Shown piece by piece: positions 7,076 to 14,424 of a DNA stretch of 19,924 bases. Made by a program: the position numbers and the translations under genes. The notes beneath the pieces were generated by a model. The model was given only the letters and a program-made list of their open reading frames with translations. It was not told where the DNA came from and did not search any database. This DNA comes from Candidatus Thalassarchaeaceae archaeon (GTDB lineage: Archaea > Thermoplasmatota > Poseidoniia > Poseidoniales > Thalassarchaeaceae). Where the stretch lies: assembly GCA_030745885.1 (NCBI GenBank), contig JASLNR010000007.1, forward strand, positions 1-19,924, in the 5' to 3' direction. The number at the start of each line of letters is the position of its first letter. Position 1 is the first letter of the stretch.

Positions 7076-7375
7076 ATGTCTGAGGGCCCTCCAATCATTC
7101 GCTTCTACCGTGGCTCGACAATTATCGGGGCCGCCCCCGCGAATCCCGACACCCCCTTGGTCAAGATCGCCGAACTTGCAGGAATTACGATTCCAACCAA
7201 CTGTACTTCTGGTAATTGCGGGACCTGCCTAGTCAGGTTGGTTCGGGGCAGGGTAGAGATTCCAGACGAGACCCCCCCCGGTCTAGATGAGGGGCTAATA
7301 TCCAATGGCGGCATCCTAACGTGCTGCCTGTATCCTTCCGGCCCTTGTGACATAGACGTCATACCCCCACTATAG
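7076..7375 (+). CDS. Plant-type [2Fe-2S] ferredoxin
   Basis: The 99-residue protein carries the plant-type ferredoxin signature C-x4-C-x2-C (Cys43, Cys48, Cys51 in NCTSGNCGTC) and the distant fourth ligand Cys83 in ILTCCLYP. Such proteins hold one [2Fe-2S] cluster and carry single electrons; the partner enzyme cannot be read from the sequence. I set the start at the ATG at 7076, since GGTGAGG five bases upstream includes the stop of the preceding gene. The frame is open further upstream but there overlaps that gene. The TAG stop in turn overlaps the AGGTGA site of the small membrane protein gene, so all three genes appear translationally linked. An extra Cys84 beside the ligand is unusual but common enough in relatives. 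Confidence 0.9.
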   Translation: MSEGPPIIRFYRGSTIIGAAPANPDTPLVKIAELAGITIPTNCTSGNCGTCLVRLVRGRVEIPDETPPGLDEGLISNGGILTCCLYPSGPCDIDVIPPL

Positions 7376-7383
7376 GTGAAAAA

Positions 7384-7554
7384 ATGGCTGACTGGAGCAA
7401 TCCCGAACTGATGGAAGCACTCGTAATTTCAATCATCGGCCTCGGCGTGGGAGTGTGGTGGATATCAAGCAGAATCCACTCGAAGATCGAGCAAGTCGAA
7501 GAGCGGCAGAGTGGTCTCTGGCGAGATTCCGCTACCACGCATTCTGACGAGTAA
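7384..7554 (+). CDS. Small single-span membrane protein (56 aa)
   Basis: This short gene runs from ATG 7384 to TAA 7552-7554. AGGTGA, overlapping the ferredoxin stop, precedes the ATG at five bases. The product begins MADWSNPELMEALVISIIGL, continues as one hydrophobic helix at about residues 11-28 ending in WW, and finishes with a charged tail (SRIHSKIEQVEERQ). I recognise no family. The perfect ribosome site, the link to the ferredoxin and the clean one-helix layout argue that it is real. It could anchor the ferredoxin or a redox partner at the membrane, but this is a guess from position. Its stop abuts the stop of the minus-strand DUF59-like gene. Confidence 0.7.
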   Translation: MADWSNPELMEALVISIIGLGVGVWWISSRIHSKIEQVEERQSGLWRDSATTHSDE

Positions 7555-7854
7555 TTACCCCGACTCATTCACAGCAGCAGTCCACCGCTCGGATTGGGGG
7601 ACACCGACTACCTCCAAGTGGCATGCAAGCACGCTCTTCTGTTCCTTGACAACCCTCCTGAGATCAACCAAGTCATCTAGGCAGCAGGCACAGTGCGCGT
7701 GCGTTGGCCGAATCCAGAGCTCCACGATACCAGCATCATCGACCTGCACGCCCTTAAGGATGGAAGGGTCGATGATTGGCTTGCCATGCGGTTCGCGGCG
7801 GTGCCTCAGTATACGGGCGAGCCGCCTTTGGGCCTCCGTCTTGGCACGACTCAC
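7555..7854 (-). CDS. DUF59/MIP18-like (PaaD-like) small protein, possible Fe-S assembly factor
   Basis: A 99-residue protein from a GTG at 7854 (an in-frame stop lies just upstream) to TAA at 7557-7555. After a basic N-terminus (RRLARILRHRREPHGKP) comes IIDPSILKGVQVDDAGIVEL, then WIRPTHAHCACCLDDLVDL, and near the end VVGVPQSERWTAAV. The order DP...V-x-V-x-PTxxxC...hydrophobic strand...W resembles DUF59/MIP18 and PaaD proteins, which help insert Fe-S clusters. The similarity is at pattern level only, so the family call is moderate. The CACC cluster is richer in cysteine than the usual single Cys. It is the last gene of a minus-strand set with the LOG-like and M24 genes, 35 bases downstream of the former. 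Confidence 0.6.
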   Translation of the reverse strand: MSRAKTEAQRRLARILRHRREPHGKPIIDPSILKGVQVDDAGIVELWIRPTHAHCACCLDDLVDLRRVVKEQKSVLACHLEVVGVPQSERWTAAVNESG

Positions 7855-7889
7855 GTACTACCCCGGTCGACGTCGGACATAGCCCTATC

Positions 7890-8411
7890 TCACAAGCCCA
7901 GAACGCCCTCTAGCCAGATCACTGCCTCCCTCACGTTCGCTAGGTCTGCAACCACGTCATCCCTGCGTTGATCGAGAGTCCGTCCAGCCAATTCACTTGA
8001 CCACCCTCCAGTGGAGGACATGGCCGCCACCGGCTTGCCAATCTGCCACGCGAAGGCAATCTCGGAGAGGGTCCCCGAACCACCTCGGACGGCAATGCAT
8101 GCATCCCCTACCCGGGCGACCAGCATGTTGCGAAACAGTCCTAGACCAGTGGGAATCGCCACATCGACGTAGGGGTTTGCCGCGGCGACATCGTCCATGG
8201 GAAGAATACCGACGACGTCCCCGCTATGGTAGCCATCACTGGACCGTGCTCCCTTGCATACCGCGGCCATAGTGCCTCCCAATCCACCGCAGGCAACTCT
8301 GCAACCGAGATCTACTATGGCCTTGCCGAGCTCCTCGCACAGGATCCCCACTTCAAGGGCGTCGGAGAGGTCGTTCGAGCCGAAAACAGAGACAATCGGC
8401 TTTTCGCCCAT
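7890..8411 (-). CDS. TIGR00725/LOG-like Rossmann-fold protein (SLOG superfamily)
   Basis: The 173-residue protein has the SLOG layout: an opening strand VSVFGSND, a glycine-rich loop ACGGLGGTMAAVCKGA and the characteristic GLGLFRNMLVARVGDACIAV followed by RGGSGTLSEIAFAWQIGKPV. The last part replaces the PGGxGTxxE of LOG cytokinin-activating phosphoribohydrolases with RGGSGTLSE, keeping the Arg/Glu pair. Relatives cleave nucleoside 5'-monophosphates or bind nucleotides; the substrate here is unknown. The ATG follows the M24 stop by one base, and GGAGTGG lies inside the end of the M24 gene, so the two are translationally coupled. Molybdenum-cofactor carrier proteins share this fold and are a possible alternative. 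Confidence 0.85.
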   Translation of the reverse strand: MGEKPIVSVFGSNDLSDALEVGILCEELGKAIVDLGCRVACGGLGGTMAAVCKGARSSDGYHSGDVVGILPMDDVAAANPYVDVAIPTGLGLFRNMLVARVGDACIAVRGGSGTLSEIAFAWQIGKPVAAMSSTGGWSSELAGRTLDQRRDDVVADLANVREAVIWLEGVLGL

Positions 8412-8412
8412 T

Positions 8413-9699
8413 TTACCACTCCGTGATTAAGGGGAAATCGGCGCCGGCAGTAAGGCACTCCATTCCACCATCAGTCCTCACCCAAGTATCCTCTGTTCCA
8501 ATGGCGCCGTCGGGATGGATGACCTTTGGTTCGATTGCCATTGTGCCCCCGACACACAGGGGGCGATCGAAGCCACTGGCGACTACAGGAGTCTCATCGA
8601 GCTCAAGGCCGACCGAGTGCCCTAGAAATCTGGCTTGGTCTGGAGGCATTCCCATCAGGTGCTCGGCATAGCCAAATTCCGCCGCCATTCTGCTGCTCTT
8701 TACCCATGTGGATGAACAGTCATCCCCCTTACCCAACCCATCCACTACGGCAGCCTCAATCTCCACCATATCGTCCAGCCTGCTCGCCCACTCCCTAGAG
8801 AGCGAGCCAGCACTGAACATACGCGTACAATCGGACACGTATCCCCTGTGCACGTGAACGATGTCAACGAGAACGGGCTGGCTCTCTCTGACCTCAGCGA
8901 AACCGGCGCCGAGTGATGATATCGGACTGCCCCCGAGTCCACCCACAGCCGAGTCAAAGTACGAGGGGACCGCTCCGGAGCGACCGGCGGCGATTACCAC
9001 CCTGTCACAATCCATCGGCCACCTGCGCATGCGGATTCTGCCTCCAAAGCCCGCTGCTCTGCTTACCTCGTCAGCAGCACCTGCCAACTCAAGCTCGGTC
9101 TTGCCCAATCCGCCGAAATCGCGAACAGCCTCAAACATCGAGCGGTTGACCTCGCCGCTCTCGCGAATCATGGCGATCTCCCATTCGGACTTGGTCTCTC
9201 TCAAATCATAGAGCAGTTTGGTACAATCAATGTCATTTCCTGTAAGCCCGCCGAGTTTCAAGGTGAAATAACTCCAGTGTGCGTGAGGGATCTTTCCCGC
9301 GATAAGACCTGGGCTGCGAGTGCATCCGACCTTGAGGAGTGATGCTTCGAGGCCGCTCATCCGGGGATGCGACTCGACTATGTGGGGGCAATCGTCGCCA
9401 CCGGCCTCGTAATTAGCCCTCTCGAGCGATTGCCGGACCCAGTGTCGTGTCTGGATGTCAGAACCATCAGCACCAATCAGTATGGCGGAGTTCTGACGCC
9501 CCCCGGTCAACCAGTAGAGCTCGACGGGGTCATCGATGTAAACCGACTCAACTCCCGACTCTGCAAGGCCAATTGATAGATTGGATTGTCTGGACTCAAG
9601 CTCCGAGACAGGCACGCGCCAGTCCTGCCCGCCGGGTCCGATGAGACTGGAGGGCTCCCATTCCACACTGGCGCTTGCTTCGCCATAGGCGAAAGGCAT
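8413..9699 (-). CDS. M24 family metallopeptidase (Xaa-Pro aminopeptidase/prolidase-like)
   Basis: M24 pita-bread enzymes remove N-terminal residues or split Xaa-Pro bonds using two metal ions. All five expected ligands are visible in this 428-residue protein: Asp279 and Asp290 (VLVDIVHVHRGYVSDCTRMF), His361 (FLGHSVGLELDE), Glu390 (MAIEPKV) and Glu403 (GTEDTWVRTDGG). The N-terminal creatinase-like domain is at about residues 33-165, with LYWLTGG. The start is uncertain: from the ATG at 9699 there are about 30 odd residues before the family begins, and a GTG at 9615 would give the usual N-terminus. A promoter-like palindrome lies only ten bases upstream of the ATG, which also favours the shorter form. 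Substrate is unknown. Confidence 0.9.
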   Translation of the reverse strand: MPFAYGEASASVEWEPSSLIGPGGQDWRVPVSELESRQSNLSIGLAESGVESVYIDDPVELYWLTGGRQNSAILIGADGSDIQTRHWVRQSLERANYEAGGDDCPHIVESHPRMSGLEASLLKVGCTRSPGLIAGKIPHAHWSYFTLKLGGLTGNDIDCTKLLYDLRETKSEWEIAMIRESGEVNRSMFEAVRDFGGLGKTELELAGAADEVSRAAGFGGRIRMRRWPMDCDRVVIAAGRSGAVPSYFDSAVGGLGGSPISSLGAGFAEVRESQPVLVDIVHVHRGYVSDCTRMFSAGSLSREWASRLDDMVEIEAAVVDGLGKGDDCSSTWVKSSRMAAEFGYAEHLMGMPPDQARFLGHSVGLELDETPVVASGFDRPLCVGGTMAIEPKVIHPDGAIGTEDTWVRTDGGMECLTAGADFPLITEW

Positions 9700-9708
9700 T
9701 TTGGGTCC

Positions 9709-9721
9709 AATAGATACTATT
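9709..9721. promoter_or_regulatory. Palindromic AT-rich site between M24 and pgk (possible shared TATA element)
   Basis: AATAGATACTATT is a 5-bp inverted repeat with a 3-base centre in the short divergent gap. For pgk it would set transcription start near 9740-9745 and leave a leader of about 20-25 bases before the GTG, which is sensible. For the M24 gene it would set the start inside the annotated N-terminus, suggesting that gene begins downstream at the GTG at 9615. It could serve both directions or be a regulator site; position is the only evidence. Confidence 0.4.
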
Positions 9722-9764
9722 CAGCATCCACAATGGCCAAAGGTGGGTTGTTGGTGGGCGTGTC

Positions 9765-11030
9765 GTGGAAGGCGTGCTGTCGTTGGACGACGTTCGCCTT
9801 GAGGGGCGCACCATTCTCTACCGCGTCGACGCCAACTCACCCTTGGAACCATCCACGGGAAATCTTCTGGATGACAGCAGATTGCGCGCTGTCGTACCAA
9901 CTCTCCGAGAACTCTCAAACTCTAGAGTCGCCATTCTAACGCACCAGTCCAGACCGGGAAGGGCGGACTTCACAGACACTTCTAGGCACTGCGAGCATCT
10001 TTCGGAGATCATGGGCCAATCCATCAGGTACGTACCTGACGTGTGTGGTGATGAGGCAATAGAAGCGATTGAGGGCATGGTCGATGGCGATTTGATTTTC
10101 CTCGAAAACGTGCGGATGAACGAAGAGGAGTATGGCATCAAGTACGACGGTAACGAGGCCACCGAGTCGACCCGCATCGTGGCTAGACTCGCATCTGTGG
10201 CCGACGTCTACTTGACCGATGCTTTCGCAACCGCTCACAGGAGGTCACCTACGCTAACCGGATTCACTAACACCTTGCCTTGCGTTGCCGGTTCTCTGAT
10301 GGAGGACGAAATCAATAGTCTGCGCATAGCTCTCTCCGACCCCCCAAATCCCTACTTGGCAATACTCGGCGGAGCCAAGTGCGACGACTCGTTCAAGGTC
10401 GCTCTGAATTTGATTGACAGAGGGCACATTGAACGAATCGCTTTCGTGGGTGTTTCTGGGAATCTGATGCTCTGGGCCGATGGCAACGACATCGGAGAGA
10501 GTAATAGGCAGTTCATCCGGAAAACGATGGGCAAGGACTTCGACAAGACGTGGGAATTGGCAGAGAATCTTATTTCCAATCACTCTGAGACTCTCTTCCT
10601 GCCTCGAGATATCATCGTTGAAATCGAGGGTGGTAGGCACCCTAAATCTTTGGAAGATCTACCTACTGAGCATCCGATTTACGACATCGGCGTCCAGACC
10701 TTGATGGATCTCCGGCCACTGATAGAAGAGGCGGGATGCGTCCTCTGGAACGGTCCAGCGTCCTATTTCGAGCTCCCGGGATTCGCATTCGGCACCATCG
10801 AGATACTCAACATGTGCGTCGAGACTTCGGCCGTCACTATCATCGGGGGAGGCCATACTAGCGCCCTCGTCAACCAGAGGGGGATGGCTCACAATATAAC
10901 TCACAATAGCACAGGAGGTGGCGCAACTATGAGCTTCCTCTCCGGCGACTCCTTACCGGTAATAGGCTCACTCAAGGAGTCTTGTAGGAAATATTACGAC
11001 AGGCTGGATGAGATGGGCTTGGCACCTTGA
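9765..11030 (+). CDS. pgk: Phosphoglycerate kinase (archaeal type)
   Basis: Phosphoglycerate kinase exchanges phosphate between 1,3-bisphosphoglycerate and ADP in central carbon metabolism. The 421-residue protein shows the family landmarks in archaeal form: RVDANSP at 20-26, HQSRPGR at 60-66, LENVRMNEEE, DAFATAHRRSPT, the hinge motif GGAKCDDSFKV from 202, WNGPASYFE near 328 and the C-terminal phosphate loop STGGGATMSFLSG near 382. Length agrees with archaeal enzymes. The start is a GTG at 9765, preceded by GGTGGG; no in-frame ATG is available nearby. The gene diverges from the M24 gene, and its stop touches the 3' CCA of a tRNA-Thr gene on the other strand without a single spacer base. A phosphoglycerate mutase lies 5.3 kb downstream. 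Confidence 0.95.
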   Translation: MEGVLSLDDVRLEGRTILYRVDANSPLEPSTGNLLDDSRLRAVVPTLRELSNSRVAILTHQSRPGRADFTDTSRHCEHLSEIMGQSIRYVPDVCGDEAIEAIEGMVDGDLIFLENVRMNEEEYGIKYDGNEATESTRIVARLASVADVYLTDAFATAHRRSPTLTGFTNTLPCVAGSLMEDEINSLRIALSDPPNPYLAILGGAKCDDSFKVALNLIDRGHIERIAFVGVSGNLMLWADGNDIGESNRQFIRKTMGKDFDKTWELAENLISNHSETLFLPRDIIVEIEGGRHPKSLEDLPTEHPIYDIGVQTLMDLRPLIEEAGCVLWNGPASYFELPGFAFGTIEILNMCVETSAVTIIGGGHTSALVNQRGMAHNITHNSTGGGATMSFLSGDSLPVIGSLKESCRKYYDRLDEMGLAP

Positions 11031-11107
11031 TGGAGCCACTGGGGAGATTCGAACTCCCGACCTTCTGATTACGAATCAGACGCTCTACCAGGCTAAGCTA
11101 CAGTGGC
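11031..11107 (-). tRNA. tRNA-Thr (anticodon CGU), CCA encoded, no intron
   Basis: The reverse complement folds as a full cloverleaf: acceptor GCCACTG with CAGTGGC, a D arm starting GCTTAGCC, an anticodon stem TCTGA/TCAGA with loop TTCGTAA (anticodon CGT in DNA), variable AGGTC, T arm GGGAG/CTCCC with loop TTCGAAT, then discriminator T and an encoded CCA. Anticodon CGU reads ACG and identifies threonine; U73 is acceptable for archaeal tRNA-Thr. There is no intron. The CCA end abuts the pgk stop codon. Confidence 0.96.
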
Positions 11108-11132
11108 AGCATCGCGGCCACCGCGAAATTCT

Positions 11133-11140
11133 GAATAAGC
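11133..11140 (-). promoter_or_regulatory. Probable TATA box of tRNA-Thr
   Basis: On the minus strand GCTTATTC lies 26 to 33 bases before the first base of the tRNA, the expected distance for an archaeal TATA box driving transcription at or just before the mature 5' end. It stands out as AT-rich beside the GC-rich stretch GCGGTGGCCGCG that separates it from the tRNA. It lies between the tRNA and the stop of the phosphomannomutase gene, so the tRNA need not depend on that operon. Confidence 0.5.
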
Positions 11141-11153
11141 GAATCGGTGGAAA

Positions 11154-12539
11154 TCAGCGTAATTCGGTGAGGTCAACCAAATGTCCGATTCGAACATCAA
11201 CATCTGCAAGAATCGACTCCAGAGCATCCTGGTTCCGTCCCTCTGCACGCATTACTAGTATCGGCTCTGTATTACTGGGACGGCAGAGGTACCACCCATC
11301 ATCATAGCGAACTCTGATTCCGTCTACAGTTGAGCATTCAATGTCCGAGAAAGCCTCTCTCACTGCAGCCATTACCTCTTCACGTTCGCCCCGAAGAGGG
11401 ACCTTCCCCTCGTCGGTGGTAGGATAATCTGGCATGAATGAGAAGCGCTCGGAGAATTTGGGCCCACCTTGCTCGGGCGGAGGGTCTCTTCCCACTATCT
11501 CGAGAAGTCTAGCGCTGTTGTACAAGGCGTCGTCGAAGCCATGCCAATGGTCGTTCATGAAGAAGTGCCCGGACATCTCACCGGCCATAGGCGCAGTGGG
11601 ATGGTTCCTTAGTTCGAGTTTCATGAAGGTGTGGCCGGTGCGAACCATGCGAGGAATACCCCCCAGTTCTTCGATCGCTTCTTCGAGGGCCATACTGCAT
11701 TTGACATCGTAGAAGATGATGCGCTGCTCCTCACCAGCATCCTCTGACAGGCCGGATAGCACATCTTTGGCAAAAATGCCCAGCAGACGGTCTGGGTGGA
11801 TGAATCGCCCTTGCTCGTCTACCACGCCCAATCGGTCCCCGTCCCCGTCCATCCCTATGCCAAACTCGGCTCCGTTCTCGATTACCGCCTGAGCCAGATC
11901 GACCATGTTCTTTGGCCGAGTTGGATCAGGGGGGTGGTTTGGGAAGGCGCTGTCCCAATCGCAGAAGATTGGAATCACATCGATGCCTAGGCGCTCTAGG
12001 AGCCTTACTGCGAGCGGCCCTGGGACAGCGTTTCCACAATCCAGAGCAATCCTGATGTCACGAGCGGGCTTGCCTACACTCTGGCAGATTTCTTCCATGT
12101 ACCTCTCCTCAAAATCCTCCATAACCTCGTAGGTGCCGCTTCCCTCACGGAAATCTCCCCCATCGAATGTCCTTCGAATATCCTGCAGGGCCTCACCTCC
12201 GACAGGAATGGTTCCATGGCAGATCTTGTAGCCGTTGTACTCGGGTGGGTTGTGACTGGCCGTTATCGCAACTGCCACATCTACGGGCAGAATTACCGTC
12301 GATCGATAGAGGACCCCAGTGGTTGATACTCCTAGGTCCATTACATCGGCGCCCGCGGCATTTAGTCCCTTAACGAAGGCCGCATGGTACTCGGGACCCG
12401 AGTCTCTGATGTCCCTGACGACTGATACGCACTTCGCGTTTAGGTGAGTTGCGATTGCTCTACCGAGGCGCTCGGCGAACTCAGCGTCCAATTCAGTTCC
12501 AGCAATTCCTCTGATGTCGTAGGCCTTGAAAACACTCAC
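11154..12539 (-). CDS. Phosphomannomutase/phosphoglucomutase (alpha-D-phosphohexomutase family)
   Basis: The enzyme interconverts 6-phospho and 1-phospho sugars (mannose or glucose), feeding nucleotide-sugar synthesis. In the 461-residue form the motifs are YDIRG near the N-terminus, TASHNPPEYNGYK with active-site Ser95, the Mg-binding DGDGDR at 231-236, the sugar-recognition GEMSGH at 320-325 and the phosphate-binding RPSNTEP at 420-426. GEMSGH is typical of enzymes acting on mannose and glucose phosphates. I chose the GTG at 12539, which gives MSVFKAYDIRG and has GGAGGG seven bases upstream; an in-frame GTG at 12554 is possible. The 98-base gap from RidA suggests it may have its own promoter. 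It ends a minus-strand run that includes a polyprenyl diphosphate synthase. Confidence 0.94.
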   Translation of the reverse strand: MSVFKAYDIRGIAGTELDAEFAERLGRAIATHLNAKCVSVVRDIRDSGPEYHAAFVKGLNAAGADVMDLGVSTTGVLYRSTVILPVDVAVAITASHNPPEYNGYKICHGTIPVGGEALQDIRRTFDGGDFREGSGTYEVMEDFEERYMEEICQSVGKPARDIRIALDCGNAVPGPLAVRLLERLGIDVIPIFCDWDSAFPNHPPDPTRPKNMVDLAQAVIENGAEFGIGMDGDGDRLGVVDEQGRFIHPDRLLGIFAKDVLSGLSEDAGEEQRIIFYDVKCSMALEEAIEELGGIPRMVRTGHTFMKLELRNHPTAPMAGEMSGHFFMNDHWHGFDDALYNSARLLEIVGRDPPPEQGGPKFSERFSFMPDYPTTDEGKVPLRGEREEVMAAVREAFSDIECSTVDGIRVRYDDGWYLCRPSNTEPILVMRAEGRNQDALESILADVDVRIGHLVDLTELR

Positions 12540-12637
12540 ACCCCGACCCTCCACTAATCGATTTGAATCGCTGAAATCCTACTTCCTGTACTTTTCCGCT
12601 ATGTGAAAATGCAATGGGACTTAGTCTTGCAATCCAC

Positions 12638-13054
12638 CTAGACTAATGCCTCCTCAAGTTCTGATGGTAGGTCCGTGCGATACTCACCAGAGTTTCGATA
12701 GGCCTCGCAGACTATCTCAACGAGCGCACCTAGTGGTAGTTTGCCGATACCGTATGCCGCTCTTGCCGGGGGAATGGTGTCACCGAGCCACTCGCTGTAG
12801 ACCTCATTGATTTCCGCATAGTCCTCGATATTTTGCATCAGGACCGTGACCTTGACGAGATCGGCCTTTGAGCTGTTTGCGGCCGCTAGCAGATCATCTA
12901 TTTTGGCCAAGGCACCACGCGTCTGAGACCCTATGTCGTCACCGGCATCCACGTCTATCTGCCCGGACAGCCAGATGTGATCCCCAACACAAATTCCCGG
13001 GCTGTAGGGCCCGAACTTGGCTTCGCCAGTATCGATCTTCAGTTTTCGGTTCAT
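12638..13054 (-). CDS. ridA: RidA family enamine/imine deaminase
   Basis: RidA proteins hydrolyse reactive enamine/imine intermediates (such as 2-aminoacrylate) released by PLP enzymes. The 138-residue protein has GPYSPG at 15-20, WLSGQ at 28-32, the long helix with DDLLAAANSSKADLVKVTV and the signature PPARAAYGIGKLPLGALVEI, in which Arg98 corresponds to the carboxylate-binding Arg of active RidA and Glu113 to the conserved acid. Active-site conservation argues for a true deaminase rather than a degenerate YjgF relative. A tail of about 18 residues rich in Glu extends past the usual end. The ATG at 13054 has GACGGG nearby, and NUDIX ends 30 bases upstream on the same strand. Members of this superfamily differ in substrate. 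Confidence 0.92.
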   Translation of the reverse strand: MNRKLKIDTGEAKFGPYSPGICVGDHIWLSGQIDVDAGDDIGSQTRGALAKIDDLLAAANSSKADLVKVTVLMQNIEDYAEINEVYSEWLGDTIPPARAAYGIGKLPLGALVEIVCEAYRNSGEYRTDLPSELEEALV

Positions 13055-13084
13055 ACCCGTCCGAGAGGCTTCGGGGTCATAGGA

Positions 13085-13507
13085 TTACTCACGGATTCGC
13101 TCAATGACTTGAATGTGGTCTCCTGCCATTAGATCGGCACGCAGTCCTTCGATTGGTACCCATTCTGCATTTGCGGCGTCGTCCCCAGCGAAAGGCACTG
13201 CACCCGAATCCACCGATACCATGTAGAATATGGCGATTATGTGATTCCTAGGGTCGCGTTTGGGGTCTCCGTGTACAGCGAACAGCACGGGATCGTGGCC
13301 CGTCACCCCCGTCTCCTCTATCAGCTCGCGAAGAACCGCGTCCTTTGGATCCTCCCCGTGGTCAACGAAGCCGCCCGGAAAAGCCAGTCGCCCCTTCCAT
13401 GGTCGCCCCCCCCTCCTGATGAGGAGCGCCTCGGTTCCGGACGCGCCTTCACGCAAAGCAATCGCATCGACAGCCACGGCAGGATTCAGGTACGCCTCAT
13501 CCGCCAA
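13085..13507 (-). CDS. NUDIX hydrolase, TTG start inside the uppS 3' end
   Basis: The NUDIX box is complete: GFVDHGEDPKDAVLRELIEE then TGV, fitting G-x5-E-x7-REUxEExGU. The surrounding sequence (NPAVAVDAIALREG, LLIRRGGRPWKGRLAFPGG) resembles ADP-ribose pyrophosphatase-type members, which hydrolyse nucleoside diphosphates linked to another group; the exact substrate is not determined. The frame is open back to 13582, deep in uppS, but I place the start at a TTG at 13507. It has a perfect AGGAGG seven bases upstream (13515-13520) and gives a 140-residue protein starting MADEAYLNPAVAV, a typical family N-terminus. This overlaps the uppS stop by 11 bases, implying translational coupling. Confidence 0.9.
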   Translation of the reverse strand: MADEAYLNPAVAVDAIALREGASGTEALLIRRGGRPWKGRLAFPGGFVDHGEDPKDAVLRELIEETGVTGHDPVLFAVHGDPKRDPRNHIIAIFYMVSVDSGAVPFAGDDAANAEWVPIEGLRADLMAGDHIQVIERIRE

Positions 13508-14375
13508 AGCGACGCCTCCTGATCTGGTATGTCTCAATGGCATCATACAGGTCTCCCTTGGAGAAAGACGGCCAGTGGACATCGGTGAAGTAAAACTCGG
13601 AATAAGCTATCTGCCAGAGCAGAAAGTTGGAGACACGCTCCTCCCCACTGGTCCTGATCACCAGATCGGGGTCGGGGATTTGAGCATCGTAGAGGCGACT
13701 TGAGATTTCCGAGTTATCGATTGCATCGAGATCCAGATCGCCAGATGCGTGGTCCTTTGCAATTTCCTTGACCGCATCGACGATCTCCTCCCTGCCTCCG
13801 TAAGCCAAGCAGACCGTGAAGGTGAAATCAGAGTAGGAAGCAGTCCTTTCTTCGGCGTAGGAGATTGCTTCCCTGACTCTGTCAGGTAAGCTCTCGATTC
13901 GTCCAGCAGCGCTCACCTTGACCTTCTTGGAATGTATTCTCGGATCCTCAGAGATCTCCTGCAGACCCGTGACGTAGAGGTCGTAGAGAGACTCGAGCTC
14001 CTCGGGGTCCCGACTAGTAATGTTCTCAGTTGACAGTGCGTAGACGGTAAGGTAGGGGATACCAAGATCCAATATCCAATCCATCACCTCCTTGAGTTTC
14101 TCCTTGCCGTGCTTGTGACCGAGTTCCCTCCCTAGGCTGAGATTCCAAGCGAATCTCCTGTTACCATCCATGATGATCGAAACGTGCTGAGGCATTTCCC
14201 CGGTCCTGATTCTGCCACGCTGCCGATTCACGCGGATTCGATCCAACCTAGAAACGAAACTCCAAGCCATCCATGAGTTTGAGACGAACCTAGCGGGCGC
14301 GACTATTACCCCGAACCCCAACAACCACTTCGCAATATTGTCAATCCGACGTCCTATACCACTACGTCGACCCAT
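13497..14375 (-). CDS. uppS: cis-Prenyltransferase (polyprenyl/undecaprenyl diphosphate synthase)
   Basis: The enzyme extends allylic diphosphates with isopentenyl diphosphate in cis, making the polyprenyl carrier lipid for glycan assembly at the membrane. The 292-residue protein carries HVSIIMDGNRRFA with catalytic Asp70, GHKHG, YALSTEN, CLAYGGREEI and IRTSGEERVSNFLLWQIAYS, ending YQIRRRRFGG. The first 60 residues are an extension with a hydrophobic patch (WLLGFGVIVAPARF), so the enzyme may sit on the membrane. GGGAGAGG precedes the ATG. The HAD phosphatase gene lies 49 bases upstream and the NUDIX gene overlaps its end. The archaeal product is probably a dolichol-type C50-C60 chain, but length cannot be read here. 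Confidence 0.95.
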   Translation of the reverse strand: MGRRSGIGRRIDNIAKWLLGFGVIVAPARFVSNSWMAWSFVSRLDRIRVNRQRGRIRTGEMPQHVSIIMDGNRRFAWNLSLGRELGHKHGKEKLKEVMDWILDLGIPYLTVYALSTENITSRDPEELESLYDLYVTGLQEISEDPRIHSKKVKVSAAGRIESLPDRVREAISYAEERTASYSDFTFTVCLAYGGREEIVDAVKEIAKDHASGDLDLDAIDNSEISSRLYDAQIPDPDLVIRTSGEERVSNFLLWQIAYSEFYFTDVHWPSFSKGDLYDAIETYQIRRRRFGG

Positions 14376-14424
14376 GGCCTCTCCCGGCGCATCTAACGGT
14401 TAAGCCCAACTGCCTCTACGAAAT

